Made by a program: the position numbers and the translations under genes | Shown: positions 34,872 through 45,422 of the stretch, one piece after another | Layout: the number at the start of each line of letters is the position of its first letter | How positions within the stretch are numbered: the first letter of the stretch is position 1 | Notes under the pieces: model-generated | What the model saw: only the letters and a program-made list of their open reading frames with translations | The model's database searches: none | What the model was told of the DNA's origin: nothing | NCBI GenBank assembly: GCA_016716305.1 | Contig: JADJWP010000002.1 | Span: 2,912,501 to 2,976,500, forward strand | Reading direction: 5' to 3' | Length of the DNA stretch: 64,000 nucleotides | DNA from: Chloracidobacterium sp. | GTDB taxonomy: Bacteria > Acidobacteriota > Blastocatellia > Pyrinomonadales > Pyrinomonadaceae

Positions 34872-36740
34872 GTGACGCGTTTTACGAACAATCATTCGTT
34901 TGCGATCCGACTAACGCGTCGGGCGATCGTATATTGTCTGGCTGGCGTTTCGGTGGTCTCCGTTGGGTGCAACGAGATCAAACAGGCGACACCCGAGCCC
35001 TATTTCGCAAGTACTGCTCGTCCGCTCAAGCAGGAGTTTCGATGGAGCAACGGCAAACTCCCCAGCACATCCGATCCTGCGTTTGCCGCGGCATCGCCCG
35101 AGACCGATCTTGTCCGCGCAGTATACGAGGGTCTGGTCGAACTCGACGGTAGAACACTTCGCGAAACACCGGCCGCCGCCGAATCGTGGACCGCCGCCGA
35201 CGATCTGCTGACATGGACATTCATTATCCGGGAAAACGCACGATGGTCTGATGGTTCGCCGCTGACGGCCGAGGACTTTCGCCGGTCGTGGATACGTGCG
35301 GCAAAGCTTGGCAGCTCGGCTCCGCATTCTACGCTTTTCCGCAACATCGCCGGCCTCTCTGCCCCTGAAAAGGTCGAGGCGTTACCGATCGACGCCCGAA
35401 CTTCGAGGATGCTCAATAGCGTCCGGTTTGGCCCGACTGGTGCGGCGACGCCGCAAACCGATCCGGCCGATCCGCCCCGAAATGACCCTGATGCACAAAC
35501 GGAAACTAACACGGTCGGGACGCCTGAGCCGTCCGGCATAGCGCCGGCAAACGACATTGAGGGCAAGGTCGGAATCACGGCTACCGATGAACGGACGCTT
35601 GTCGTTAAACTCATCTCACCTGACCCCGATTTTCCGAAGCTTACCGCACATCCGATCTTTCGTCCCGTTCATCAGGACGACCTGGCACGGTCAACGAAGG
35701 GATTGTCGACAGTGACGAACGGGCCGTTTCGTATCGTCAGTTTCAATTCGGACGGCATCGGGATCGAAAGATCGGATACGTATTGGAACAGAAACGCGGT
35801 CAAGCTCGAACGCGTCAAATTCATTCCCGCCGAATCTGCCGAAAAGGCGCTGGAAGCATATCGGACGGGTGCGATCGATGCGGTGACGAATGCCGATTTC
35901 TCGCCGCTCGTGCTAAAGCTGCTGACGCCGTATGACGATTTTCGAAAGACGACCTTTGCAGCCATCAACTTTTATGAAGTGAATGTCGACCGGCCGCATT
36001 TGAATGACCGGCGTGTGCGCGAGGCCTTGGCTATCGCGATCGAGCGCGAACGTCTGACGGATGGCGAACTCGAGGGGACGACGCAGCCTGCTCTCACTTT
36101 CACACCATTCGGGTCGGCAACCAGCCGGAGGCTTGTGCAGGACAAAGAACGGGCTCGTGACCTGTTGGAAGATGCAGGCTTTCCGAACGGAAGGGACTTT
36201 CCCACGTTGAAACTGGTCGTTAACCGAAACGATACTCAGCAGCGGATCGCGCGTTCGGTGGCGACGATGTGGAAGCAGGTGCTCAATATCGATTCTGAGA
36301 TCGTGATAAAGGAAGCGTCCGAAATGGACAAGATAAGAAACGACCGCGATTTCGATCTGCTGCGCCGCGGAGTTGTGCTTCCGACGATCGATGAAAAAGA
36401 AAGTCTGTCTGCGATATTCGGAGCCAGCCTGACTGCCTATCCCGCTAACCAGGCGACAGCCAGGGGCGACGAGAACACCACCGAGAACGGCGAAGCTGCG
36501 AATCGCAGCACACAGCGCAATTCGAACTCTAATACAGGTGCGATATTTCCCGACGGCGTCAATAACGGTCCTTTCCCGATCGATTCTCACGACACAGCTT
36601 TGTACGAACTTCGGGCGATACCGCTCTACTTCCCGATGTCCTACTCGCTCGTCAGGCCTTACGTCCTCGGTTTTGAAACCAACAGCCTCGATGCCCCGTA
36701 TTTACTCAATGTTTCGATCGACGAAACGTGGAAGCCGTAA
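34872..36740 (+). CDS. Peptide ABC transporter substrate-binding lipoprotein (OppA/DppA family), first copy
   Basis: The 622-residue lipoprotein (lipobox near Cys33, GVSVVSVGC) belongs to the SBP_bac_5 family: ETDLVRAVYEGLVELDG, WTFIIRENARWSDGSPLTAEDFRRSW, and VNGPFRIVSF-like strands later. It would capture oligopeptides for the Opp permease downstream. Two low-complexity insertions (about residues 195-230, rich in Pro, Thr and Asp, and about 540-565, rich in Asn, Glu and Thr) are unusual for this fold and probably form surface loops. The start is GTG 34872, 7 bases after coaE. Confidence 0.83.
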   Translation: MTRFTNNHSFAIRLTRRAIVYCLAGVSVVSVGCNEIKQATPEPYFASTARPLKQEFRWSNGKLPSTSDPAFAAASPETDLVRAVYEGLVELDGRTLRETPAAAESWTAADDLLTWTFIIRENARWSDGSPLTAEDFRRSWIRAAKLGSSAPHSTLFRNIAGLSAPEKVEALPIDARTSRMLNSVRFGPTGAATPQTDPADPPRNDPDAQTETNTVGTPEPSGIAPANDIEGKVGITATDERTLVVKLISPDPDFPKLTAHPIFRPVHQDDLARSTKGLSTVTNGPFRIVSFNSDGIGIERSDTYWNRNAVKLERVKFIPAESAEKALEAYRTGAIDAVTNADFSPLVLKLLTPYDDFRKTTFAAINFYEVNVDRPHLNDRRVREALAIAIERERLTDGELEGTTQPALTFTPFGSATSRRLVQDKERARDLLEDAGFPNGRDFPTLKLVVNRNDTQQRIARSVATMWKQVLNIDSEIVIKEASEMDKIRNDRDFDLLRRGVVLPTIDEKESLSAIFGASLTAYPANQATARGDENTTENGEAANRSTQRNSNSNTGAIFPDGVNNGPFPIDSHDTALYELRAIPLYFPMSYSLVRPYVLGFETNSLDAPYLLNVSIDETWKP

Positions 36741-36804
36741 GTCAGCGGCAGACCGTCCGATGAGCGGCAATACCGCGCGAGATCATCAAAGCATTGCCCG
36801 TAAC

Positions 36805-36822
36805 TGTTAACTCATGTTAACT
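36805..36822 (+). promoter_or_regulatory. Direct repeat TGTTAACT-CA-TGTTAACT upstream of oppA2
   Basis: Two identical 8-mers start exactly 10 bp apart, one DNA helical turn, and each contains the palindrome GTTAAC. This spacing fits a regulator that binds one face of the helix as a pair of dimers. The site lies about 90 bases before the second oppA and upstream of a TACAAT hexamer at 36877-36882. Confidence 0.4.
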
Positions 36823-36898
36823 TAAGGGCATTCGATCTTGATGGTCGACTCTCATAAGGCTCCGGATCAACCGTTTTACAATCTACGCTGGAGGATCG

Positions 36899-38956
36899 AT
36901 GTTCCCAAAGACCGGCCCTGGCCGAATGATCGCAGGCATTTTGACGGCCGTATTGGTGTGCAATCTGACCGGATGTGTGACGCAGTCGTCAAACAGGTAT
37001 TTTGGCAGGACCGAAGTTCCTTCCGACAACGTCTTTCGCTATATTTCGGGTTCTGAACCTGAATCGCTCGATCCGCACATCTCATCGGGACAACCCGAGG
37101 CACGAATATACTCCGCCCTGTATGAAGGGCTCGTCGATTACCACCCAAAGACGATGCTCCCGATCCCGTCGATCGCAAAGAATTGGCGGATAAGCCCGAA
37201 CGTCGACGAATTTCTTTTCGAACTTCGCGACAATGCTAAGTGGAGCGACGGTACTCCGATAACGGCCCGCGATTTTGTATATAGCTTTCGCCGCGGCTTC
37301 GCCCCCGAAACGCTTTCGAGGACGTCGAGTCTCGGGTACGTAATAAAATATGCCGAGGCTTACAATTCGCACCAGGTTTTTGTTAAAAAGAACGGCGAGT
37401 TCGTATTGAAGCGAGACGTGGTGGAGATGAAGACCGTGAATTCGCCCGAGGGCTCGGTGATCGGGCCTAAGACCGCGTTTCACGAATTCATCTCGTCGCC
37501 CGAACGGCTGACCGTCGATGAAGATGAAAAGGCCAGGACCAAGGCCGCCGAAGCAAACCCGAAACTAAAGTCGGCTCTCGACGGTGCGGAGCTTGTGCCG
37601 GTCACGGCAAATGATATCGGCGTCGAGGCGGTCGATGACTACACATTTCGCATTACGCTCAAGCAATCTGCTCCATATTTTCTCGGTCTCCTCGCACACC
37701 AGTTCTTTCGTCTCGTTCCTCAACATACGATCGAAAAACATGGAGCCAATTGGACGCGTCCCGAGAATATCGTCACCTGCGGCCCGTTCAAGATCAAGAC
37801 CTATCGGCCATATGACATCCTTATCGTTGAAAGGGACAAGAACAATTGGGACGCCGCAAACGTCCATCTCGACGCGATCGAGTTCTTGCCGATCGAAGAG
37901 AAATCGACGCAGATGAATCTTTACAAGGCCGGTGCGATCGACGCGTTTCTCAATCACACCGTTCCTTCGCCTTGGATCGACGAGATAAAACAGTATAAAG
38001 ACGAATGGATGAACCTGCCCGAAAATGCGACGGCGTACTACAGCATGAACCTGCAAAAGCCGCCGTTTAACGATCCGAGGGTGAGGCAGGCTTTCAACAA
38101 CGCAGTCGACCGCGTCGCGCTCAGCGAACTTCGAAAGGTAACAAAGCCGCTGTATGACCTGACGCCGTCGGGCATATTTCCGGACTACGATAAGGCGAGG
38201 GCAAAGGTCAGCGAGGAGATGCGGACCGCAAAGGGCGTGTCGCAGGAAGAATGGGCGACCCGAAACAAGCTCAACCCGGAGCGTGCCCGCAAGCTGTTGA
38301 CCGAGGCCGGATTCCCGGTCGTCCGGATCGGCGACGACTACGCTTGCCCGACGTTCCCTACCGACAAGGTATCGCTGCTGTTCAACACCAACGAATCGAA
38401 CCGGCAGATCGCCGAATTCGTCCAGGCGCAATGGAAGAAGCACCTCGGCATCACGATCCCGTTGAAGAACATGGAATTCAAGACATTTCTTCCGCTGCGA
38501 AACTCGCTCGAATACGATGGGTTTGCCCAGAGCCTGTGGTCGGGCGACTACATGGATCCGTACACCTTCCTGAGCCTTCACTACGGAAAACAGAACGACG
38601 GCGGAGCCGGATTTGCGGATCCTAAATATGACCAGATGCTGGACGATGCAAACAGCGAACTGGATGAACAAAAGCGATACGAGCTGCTTGCCCGCGCCGA
38701 GTTTTATGTTATGGAACAACTTCCGGTGATCCCGCTGACGATAAACGCGACCAACTGGATGAAAAAACCCTATATCAAAGGCCTTTATCCGAATCCGGGC
38801 ACGCTGCATCCGTGGAAGTTCGTTTATATCGAGCGCGACCGGACGAAATGGGACACCGACGTCGAGAACATAATGGAAGTCGCCGACCCGCAGGTCGAGG
38901 CTGAGTTGAAAGCCCTTTCAAGCACGCTCGAAAAACCGGCCGCCGCGGCAAAGTGA
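36899..38956 (+). CDS. oppA: Peptide ABC transporter substrate-binding lipoprotein (OppA family), second copy
   Basis: The 685-residue lipoprotein (lipobox VCNLTGC, Cys26) is a full-length OppA-type protein: SGSEPESLDPHISSGQPEARIYSALYEGLVDY, ELRDNAKWSDGTPITARDFVYSFRR, TCGPFKIKTYRPYDILIVERDKNNW, and LWSGDYMDPYTFLSLHYGKQND near the end. It delivers oligopeptides to the OppBC channel. A strong ribosome binding site GGAGG (36891-36895) precedes ATG 36899. Its stop overlaps the start of oppB, so it is the dedicated binding protein of the operon. Confidence 0.92.
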   Translation: MFPKTGPGRMIAGILTAVLVCNLTGCVTQSSNRYFGRTEVPSDNVFRYISGSEPESLDPHISSGQPEARIYSALYEGLVDYHPKTMLPIPSIAKNWRISPNVDEFLFELRDNAKWSDGTPITARDFVYSFRRGFAPETLSRTSSLGYVIKYAEAYNSHQVFVKKNGEFVLKRDVVEMKTVNSPEGSVIGPKTAFHEFISSPERLTVDEDEKARTKAAEANPKLKSALDGAELVPVTANDIGVEAVDDYTFRITLKQSAPYFLGLLAHQFFRLVPQHTIEKHGANWTRPENIVTCGPFKIKTYRPYDILIVERDKNNWDAANVHLDAIEFLPIEEKSTQMNLYKAGAIDAFLNHTVPSPWIDEIKQYKDEWMNLPENATAYYSMNLQKPPFNDPRVRQAFNNAVDRVALSELRKVTKPLYDLTPSGIFPDYDKARAKVSEEMRTAKGVSQEEWATRNKLNPERARKLLTEAGFPVVRIGDDYACPTFPTDKVSLLFNTNESNRQIAEFVQAQWKKHLGITIPLKNMEFKTFLPLRNSLEYDGFAQSLWSGDYMDPYTFLSLHYGKQNDGGAGFADPKYDQMLDDANSELDEQKRYELLARAEFYVMEQLPVIPLTINATNWMKKPYIKGLYPNPGTLHPWKFVYIERDRTKWDTDVENIMEVADPQVEAELKALSSTLEKPAAAAK

Positions 38957-39882
38957 CCGATCATATGCTTAGCTTCATCCTGCGCAGATTGATAATCATC
39001 ATCCCGATGGCTTTGCTCGTCGTGACGCTGACGTGGGCGCTCGTCCGTGTCGCGCCCGGAAATTTTTACGATAACGAAAGGAACATTCCGGCGGCTGTCC
39101 GCGAGAACATCAAGAAAAAGTACGGACTCGACCAGCCGTGGTACAAGCAGTACTGGACGATGATCTCGAACGTCGCTACCGGCGATTTTGGCGAATCAGT
39201 AAAGTATCAGGGCCAATCGGTGAACGAGATAATCGCACGCCATTTGCCATATTCGGCGATCATCGGCGTTTTTGCTTATTTTCTCGCGCTTTCGGTCGGT
39301 CTGGTCGCGGGCACGACTGCCGCATTGCGCCAGAATTCGTCGTTCGATTACATCTCGATGTCATTTGCGATGCTCGGGCTTTCGGTGCCTAACTTCGTTC
39401 TTGCACCGATCCTCGTCCTGGTCTTCTCGTTTTGGCTTTACTGGTTTCCGCCTGCGCGTTTAGGCAGCTATTGGGCTCTCGTTTTGCCGGTCATCACGCT
39501 TGCCGCAATTTATACCGCCTACATCGCCCGGCTGACGCGGGCCGGAATGCTCGAGGTTATGCGGTCCGATTATATCCGCACCGCTCGTGCTAAAGGCCTC
39601 GACGAACGGACGATACTTTTCAGGCACGCGATTCGCGGCGGGATCATTCCGGTGGTCTCGTTCACCGGGCCCGCATTGGCGGCCTTGCTCGCGGGAACGG
39701 TCGTCGTCGAAAAGGTATTTGCGATACCCGGGCTCGGGAACATCTTTATTCAATCGGTCTTTAACCGCGATGAACCCTTGACGCTCGGTATAGTTGCTTT
39801 TATCTCGATCCTGATCATGCTCTTTAATCTGATCGTCGACATCTCGTATGGGTTTCTCGATCCGCGTATTCGTTACGAATGA
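38953..39882 (+). CDS. oppB: Oligopeptide ABC transporter permease OppB
   Basis: The 309-residue inner-membrane protein has six membrane segments, the typical start LSFILRRLIIIIPMALLVVTLTWALVRVAPG and the EAA loop YIRTARAKGLDERTILFRHAIRGGIIPV that contacts the ATPase. It ends FLDPRIRYE, as DppB/OppB proteins do. GTG 38953 overlaps the oppA stop (GTGA) and gives coupled translation. ATG 38965, which matches the usual family start, is an equally good alternative. Confidence 0.92.
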   Translation: MTDHMLSFILRRLIIIIPMALLVVTLTWALVRVAPGNFYDNERNIPAAVRENIKKKYGLDQPWYKQYWTMISNVATGDFGESVKYQGQSVNEIIARHLPYSAIIGVFAYFLALSVGLVAGTTAALRQNSSFDYISMSFAMLGLSVPNFVLAPILVLVFSFWLYWFPPARLGSYWALVLPVITLAAIYTAYIARLTRAGMLEVMRSDYIRTARAKGLDERTILFRHAIRGGIIPVVSFTGPALAALLAGTVVVEKVFAIPGLGNIFIQSVFNRDEPLTLGIVAFISILIMLFNLIVDISYGFLDPRIRYE

Positions 39883-39888
39883 TCTGAT

Positions 39889-40851
39889 ATGACGGAAAAC
39901 GTTGAGCTAGCAGCCGGCACTTCGCTCTGGAAAGACGCGTGGAAAAGGCTGGTCAAAAACAAACTTGCCGTGGTAGGGATGGCGGTGCTGGGCTTAATGG
40001 TCGTTGCCGTCGTGATCGGCCCGGCGATCATCAAGGCCCTGACCGGTCTCGAATACGACACGATGCCTGCCGAGGGCGAACTGCTTCGGTCGTTTCCGCC
40101 ATCGCTCCGGCATCCGATGGGAACCGACGATTCGGGCCGCGACCTCTTCGCGCGAGTGCTGCAGGGCGGACGCATCTCGCTGATGGTCGGCATCATCTCG
40201 ACGATCGTCTCGCTCGTTGTCGGCGTGTCGTACGGTGCGATCGCGGGTTACCTCGGCGGCCGGATCGACAATGTGATGATGCGGATCGTCGATATCATCT
40301 ATGCGATCCCTTACATCCTGATCGTCATCGTGCTCCTTTCGGTTTTCGGCGGGCCGAACACGCCGGGCTGGATACAAAAGATCTCGACCGTATTCGGCGG
40401 TGCCGGAAATCAGGGCCTGAATCAGATATTTCTACTCTTTTTCGCTCTCGGGCTTGTCTCCTGGCTGACGATGGCGCGCGTCGTCCGCGGACAAATATTA
40501 AGTCTCAAGAACGAGGAATTCGTTCTTGCGGCAAAGGCCTCGGGCGTCTCGACTTTTGGGATCATCTTCCGACATCTTGTTCCGAACGCCCTCGGCCCCG
40601 TCATCGTTTATGCGACGCTGACCGTTCCGAGTGTCATGTTGAGCGAAGCCTTTCTATCTTTTCTGGGTATCGGCGTTCAGCCGCCTTATGCTTCATGGGG
40701 CAGCCTTGCAGCTGAGGGGATCAAGAATCTCGCGATATTTCCGTGGCAACTGATATTTCCCGGCGTGACGATGGCGTTGACCCTATTCTCGCTCAATTTT
40801 GTGGGCGACGGGCTGCGCGATGCGCTCGACCCGCAGACGAGGAAGTTCTAA
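39889..40851 (+). CDS. oppC: Oligopeptide ABC transporter permease OppC
   Basis: The 320-residue protein has the OppC N-terminal extension (WKDAWKRLVKNKLAVVGMAVLG), the HPMGTDDSGRDLFARVLQGGRISLMVG motif, and the EAA loop EFVLAAKASGVSTFGIIFRHLVPNALGPVI. It pairs with OppB to form the channel. It starts 6 bases after oppB. Its TAA stop shares one base with the ATG of the following exported protein, so translation is coupled. Confidence 0.93.
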   Translation: MTENVELAAGTSLWKDAWKRLVKNKLAVVGMAVLGLMVVAVVIGPAIIKALTGLEYDTMPAEGELLRSFPPSLRHPMGTDDSGRDLFARVLQGGRISLMVGIISTIVSLVVGVSYGAIAGYLGGRIDNVMMRIVDIIYAIPYILIVIVLLSVFGGPNTPGWIQKISTVFGGAGNQGLNQIFLLFFALGLVSWLTMARVVRGQILSLKNEEFVLAAKASGVSTFGIIFRHLVPNALGPVIVYATLTVPSVMLSEAFLSFLGIGVQPPYASWGSLAAEGIKNLAIFPWQLIFPGVTMALTLFSLNFVGDGLRDALDPQTRKF

Positions 40852-41465
40852 TGAGCAATATGACGCGAACCGGCGCTATCCGAATGTGGTTAACGGTCAT
40901 CCTGACTGCGATGCTGATGGGCGGCATTGCCGTGACGGCCGCGGATGATGTGATCATCGAGGGCGACGGCATTGCCGGAATTTCGGTCGGCATATCGACT
41001 GAAGAAGACGTCATAACTCGGTTCGGCAAACCGCCAAAGACCGAATCGCACAAAACGTATTCGACCGAGTTGATCTACCCAAAGCTCGGTATGAGTTTTT
41101 ACTATTGCCAAGCCGACCCGCGAAAAGAGATCTTCGTGATCGAGCTGAAAAAGCCGTTCAACGGGGCGACGACAAAGGGTATTCGGATCGGTGAAAGTAC
41201 GTGGTCCGATGTGCTGCGGGAATACCGAAACGTGGAGAACGACGATCCGAAAGCAGACGACATCGATAACGAGCCGACCAACGATCCCGAAGATGGTAAT
41301 GACATCGAACTTGAAGGGATAGGATTCAGGTTCAAGAACACCGTTCGAAACATGCCGGATGGCTCTCGATCGGCGGCATACGTTGTCAGCGAGATCGACA
41401 TTATCGAGCGAGACGGCCTGCGGCAATGCGATTCTAAGTTCGGCACGAGAACAAATGACCAATAA
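40851..41465 (+). CDS. Exported protein of unknown function inside the opp operon
   Basis: ATG 40851 shares a base with the oppC stop. The 204-residue product has a signal peptide (MWLTVILTAMLMGGIAVTAAD). Then follow a segment with the look of a short repeated motif (IAGISVGISTEEDVITRFGKPPKTESH) and a later parallel (KGIRIGESTWSDVLREYRNVEND). An acidic stretch (about 140-160) separates a last beta-rich part. The paired GISxGxSTxxDVxxRFG pattern recalls the small SmpA/BamE-like or PDZ-adjacent folds, but no family is certain. Its position between permease and ATPase genes suggests a periplasmic accessory to peptide uptake. Confidence 0.6.
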   Translation: MSNMTRTGAIRMWLTVILTAMLMGGIAVTAADDVIIEGDGIAGISVGISTEEDVITRFGKPPKTESHKTYSTELIYPKLGMSFYYCQADPRKEIFVIELKKPFNGATTKGIRIGESTWSDVLREYRNVENDDPKADDIDNEPTNDPEDGNDIELEGIGFRFKNTVRNMPDGSRSAAYVVSEIDIIERDGLRQCDSKFGTRTNDQ

Positions 41466-42495
41466 CGGCGCAATTCTCTCCGTCAATGATCTGAAGACCT
41501 ATTTCCACACCGACGACGGCGTGGTCAAAGCGGTTGACGGTATTTCTTTCGAGCTGAGCAAGGGCGAAACGCTCGGCATTGTCGGTGAATCGGGCTCCGG
41601 GAAATCGGTGACGAATCTATCGGTGATGCGGCTCATTCCCGAACCCCCGGGCGAGATCGCGGGCGGCAGCGTCATTTTCGACGGCATCGACGTGCTCGGG
41701 CAGCCGATAGACGAGGTACGAAAGATCAGAGGGCGGCGGATCGCTATGATCTTTCAGGATCCGATGACGTCGCTTAACCCGTTCCTCAAGATCTCCACGC
41801 AATTGATGGAGGTGACGCAGCTTCACCTTGGCCATTCAAAACAGCAGGCCAGGGAGCATGCCGTCAAAATGCTGAAGACCGTCGGGCTATCGGATGCCGA
41901 GGAACGGATGGAGAGCTATCCTCACGAATTTTCGGGCGGCATGCGCCAGCGTGTGATGATAGCGATGGCATTGAGCTGCGATCCGGAATTGCTGATCGCC
42001 GACGAGCCGACGACCGCTCTCGATGTAACGATCCAGGCCCAGATACTCGAGCTTATCAAGGACCTCAAGGCCCGAATGGGCACGAGCGTCATCCTCATCT
42101 CGCACGACCTCGGTGTCGTCGCGGGAATGACGGACAAGATAATCGTCATGTACGCAGGAAAGGTCTTTGAGCAGGCTCCGACCCGCGAGCTTCTTGCCGC
42201 TCCGGCCAATCCGTATACGAAGGGCTTGCTACGGAGCGTGCCCGACCCGGCACACGAGCAGGGCAAGGAACTCTACCAGATCCCCGGCCTGCCGCCGGAC
42301 GTCGCGCATCTGCCGCCGGGCTGCCCGTTCGCCGAACGCTGCGATCGGGCCGAGGACATTTGCCGCAATGAGTTTCCGCCCTTCGTTGAGTTGAATGCGG
42401 GTCACCATTCATTATGCCATTTCGCGCAGGACGTTTACCGCGAGTCGCTTGGTGAAAAAGAAGCATCGCGAAATGGCCGGGAGCAAAAGGTATGA
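41455..42495 (+). CDS. oppD: Oligopeptide ABC transporter ATPase OppD
   Basis: From ATG 41455 the 346-residue ATPase shows Walker A GESGSGKS (about 44-51), the Q-loop MIFQDPMTSLNPFL, signature FSGGMRQRVMIAMAL, Walker B LLIADEPTTALD and the His switch ISHDLGVV. The C-terminal oligopeptide region has the Cys cluster CPFAERCDRAEDIC, as in family members proposed to bind an iron-sulfur cluster. The start overlaps the end of the exported protein by 11 bases. Longer readings from 41359 lie over that gene and were rejected. Confidence 0.94.
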   Translation: MTNNGAILSVNDLKTYFHTDDGVVKAVDGISFELSKGETLGIVGESGSGKSVTNLSVMRLIPEPPGEIAGGSVIFDGIDVLGQPIDEVRKIRGRRIAMIFQDPMTSLNPFLKISTQLMEVTQLHLGHSKQQAREHAVKMLKTVGLSDAEERMESYPHEFSGGMRQRVMIAMALSCDPELLIADEPTTALDVTIQAQILELIKDLKARMGTSVILISHDLGVVAGMTDKIIVMYAGKVFEQAPTRELLAAPANPYTKGLLRSVPDPAHEQGKELYQIPGLPPDVAHLPPGCPFAERCDRAEDICRNEFPPFVELNAGHHSLCHFAQDVYRESLGEKEASRNGREQKV

Positions 42496-43196
42496 AGAAC
42501 AGGGAACAGTTTATCATCGCGGCATTGATCCTGGGCGTCATGGTCATGGGATGCTCGATGCTCAAGCAGGACGGGCCTGCGGCCCCGAACTCAAACACCG
42601 CTTCGGCAAACACAACGACGGCCAACACCGCCGTGACCGATGGACCAACGTCACTATTCACGCCCGGTTCGAACGCAAAAGACGATCTCGAAAAGATCGC
42701 CGACCGTTTTATGGCATTGAGTTCGTTCCGTTCGACGATGAAAGGGACTGGCAAGAACCCATTCAATTCGGTCGTCGATTTCATCGCGCCGGACAAGTTT
42801 CAGATCCGGTCCGATCTGCCTAACGGCAAATCGATGGAGATGCGGATCATCGGGAAAGACACCTATATGAATGCGAACGGGAACTGGCAAAAGGTCCCGA
42901 TCGATGTCGGGTCGCAGATACCGAACTTCCGCGAAACGTTCACTCGCGACGAGATCAATCGATTCAAGGAGATCGAATATGCGGGTGAGGATCAGGTTGA
43001 CGGGACACCGGCCTATCTTTACAAATACAGCGGAGCGGCAATGAAGGGCGGCTCAGCATATACATCGAAAACCTGGGTCTCGAAGACCAGCGGACTTCCG
43101 CTGAAGATCATCGCGAACTACGAGACCGGCGATCTCAAGACGATGGAGATCGCTTACGACTACACGACGAAGATAACGATCGAAGCTCCGAAGTAA
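42492..43196 (+). CDS. Lipoprotein with LolA/LppX-like fold inside the opp operon
   Basis: The ATG overlaps the oppD stop (ATGA). The 234-residue lipoprotein (IIAALILGVMVMGC, Cys21) has a Ser/Thr/Asn-rich linker (about 25-60) of the kind seen in outer-membrane lipoproteins. A LolA/LppX-like half-barrel follows: FRSTMKGTG, FIAPDKFQIRSDLPNGKSMEMRIIGKDTYMNANGNWQKVP, and WVSKTSGLPLKIIANYETGD. Such proteins carry or shield lipids or hydrophobic ligands. Its place between the two ATPase genes suggests a link to peptide or lipopeptide uptake, by context only. Confidence 0.7.
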   Translation: MKNREQFIIAALILGVMVMGCSMLKQDGPAAPNSNTASANTTTANTAVTDGPTSLFTPGSNAKDDLEKIADRFMALSSFRSTMKGTGKNPFNSVVDFIAPDKFQIRSDLPNGKSMEMRIIGKDTYMNANGNWQKVPIDVGSQIPNFRETFTRDEINRFKEIEYAGEDQVDGTPAYLYKYSGAAMKGGSAYTSKTWVSKTSGLPLKIIANYETGDLKTMEIAYDYTTKITIEAPK

Positions 43197-43214
43197 GGCT
43201 TTGTCAGACACCCT

Positions 43215-44402
<1,188 letters not shown>

Positions 44403-44445
44403 CATTCTCGTTCGACGCCACAGATCGAAAGTCATAAGCAAAATG

Positions 44446-44468
44446 AAGGCCCGCTAAGTGCGGGCCTT
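44446..44468. terminator. Bidirectional intrinsic terminator
   Basis: AAGGCCCGC-TAAGT-GCGGGCCTT is a perfect 9-bp stem. It is followed by TTTG on the plus strand and by TTCATTTTGC on the minus strand. It separates the convergent opp operon and the DUF2383-type gene and can serve both. Confidence 0.85.
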
Positions 44469-44500
44469 TGTAAAGGACGAGCGTTCGTATGAATATAAAA

Positions 44501-45043
44501 TTAGAAGCCCGTCCGAGCTGTTGAAGCATTCTTGCCGGGTGCATTGTCGCGTAGTGCTTTCACCCGGTCATGAGCGTCTTTGACCGATGTATATTGCGAT
44601 TGAACGGTTTGCAGAATGTAAGCCGGGAGCGCCGTTTCGAGAGCCGTTTCGTATTGCTTCTTTGCCGAATCTTCCCCACGCTCGCATTCATTCAGGATAG
44701 CCGTTTCGTCGCGGCCGGTTACCACAGATTTGATGTCGATCCAACCTCGGTGGATCGAGCCGGCAAGGCTGCCCGTGTTCTCAGGATCGCCGCCAAGAGT
44801 GCGGACGATATCCTGCAGTTCGCCGACGAAGGTCGCCCGCTGCTGCGAGAATTCATAAAATAGCGATTTGAGATCTGAACGATCGACGCCGTCGGCCGCT
44901 TGTGCGAAGCCCTGCTGTCCATCGCGACACGTTTCGATCAGCCCATTGATGGTCGCGATCACTTCGTCGTTCGTCGGCTGTGCCGCCGGCTGTTCGCCCA
45001 CCGGCATCTTTCCCTCGGACATGTTCAGTTTTTCATTGTTCAT
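44501..45043 (-). CDS. PA2169/DUF2383-type four-helix-bundle protein
   Basis: From ATG 45043 the 180-residue cytoplasmic protein shows the DUF2383 pattern: DEVIATINGLIETCRDGQQGFAQAADGV, FYEFSQQRATFVGELQDIVRTLGGDPENTGSLAGSIHRGWIDIK, and ILNECERGEDSAKKQYETAL. The fold is ferritin-like. Relatives are often induced under stress, but the function is unknown. GAAGAGGT lies about 10 nt upstream of ATG 45043. The frame open further upstream to 45193 has no such site and poor composition. Confidence 0.85.
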   Translation of the reverse strand: MNNEKLNMSEGKMPVGEQPAAQPTNDEVIATINGLIETCRDGQQGFAQAADGVDRSDLKSLFYEFSQQRATFVGELQDIVRTLGGDPENTGSLAGSIHRGWIDIKSVVTGRDETAILNECERGEDSAKKQYETALETALPAYILQTVQSQYTSVKDAHDRVKALRDNAPGKNASTARTGF

Positions 45044-45422
45044 AATAATTACCTCTTCACGGCCCCGATATCGTCTGATCTGGTTGTGAGGCCGTAATTT
45101 CAACAATTCAACTTGCGTGCCACTCGAGAAACCCGCAAAAAAGCAGGTTCGAAGCTTTCGATCGACCGAAGATGATGCATTCCGGGCGAGCAATGCGCAT
45201 CGATGCCCTACGGTTCAGATCGCCAAGCCACGCTGACCGAGCCTGCATGTCTGCGTGTCGAGGTGCGAACGTTATGCGATAATAAGAAAAACCTTTGACG
45301 CTGCCGGTATATTTTGCTGAAAACGCCAGTCCATTGGCTGTATTTAGCAAGCATGTAAAACGTCTCGCGTGCTCGCAGACCGGTCATAGCGGACTGCTGC
45401 GGACAGGTTTGTTTCGAACCAG
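45044..45422. other. Divergent intergenic region, 379 bases
   Basis: No convincing gene was found. The region lies between the DUF2383-type gene and the PocR-GGDEF gene and must hold both promoters. TGCGATAAT (45275-45283) is a possible extended -10 for the plus strand, with a leader of about 130 nt. TTGACG at 45295-45300 has no -10 at normal spacing. No terminator or riboswitch-like fold was recognised by eye. Confidence 0.3.

Noticed and set aside
37565..38809. 414-codon minus-strand frame opposite oppA
   Set aside because: It is a mirror of the oppA coding frame with no recognisable domain or ribosome binding site.
45108..45350. 80-codon minus-strand frame in the gap before the PocR-GGDEF gene
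   Set aside because: It has no ribosome binding site or recognisable domain and lies in the promoter region of two divergent genes.
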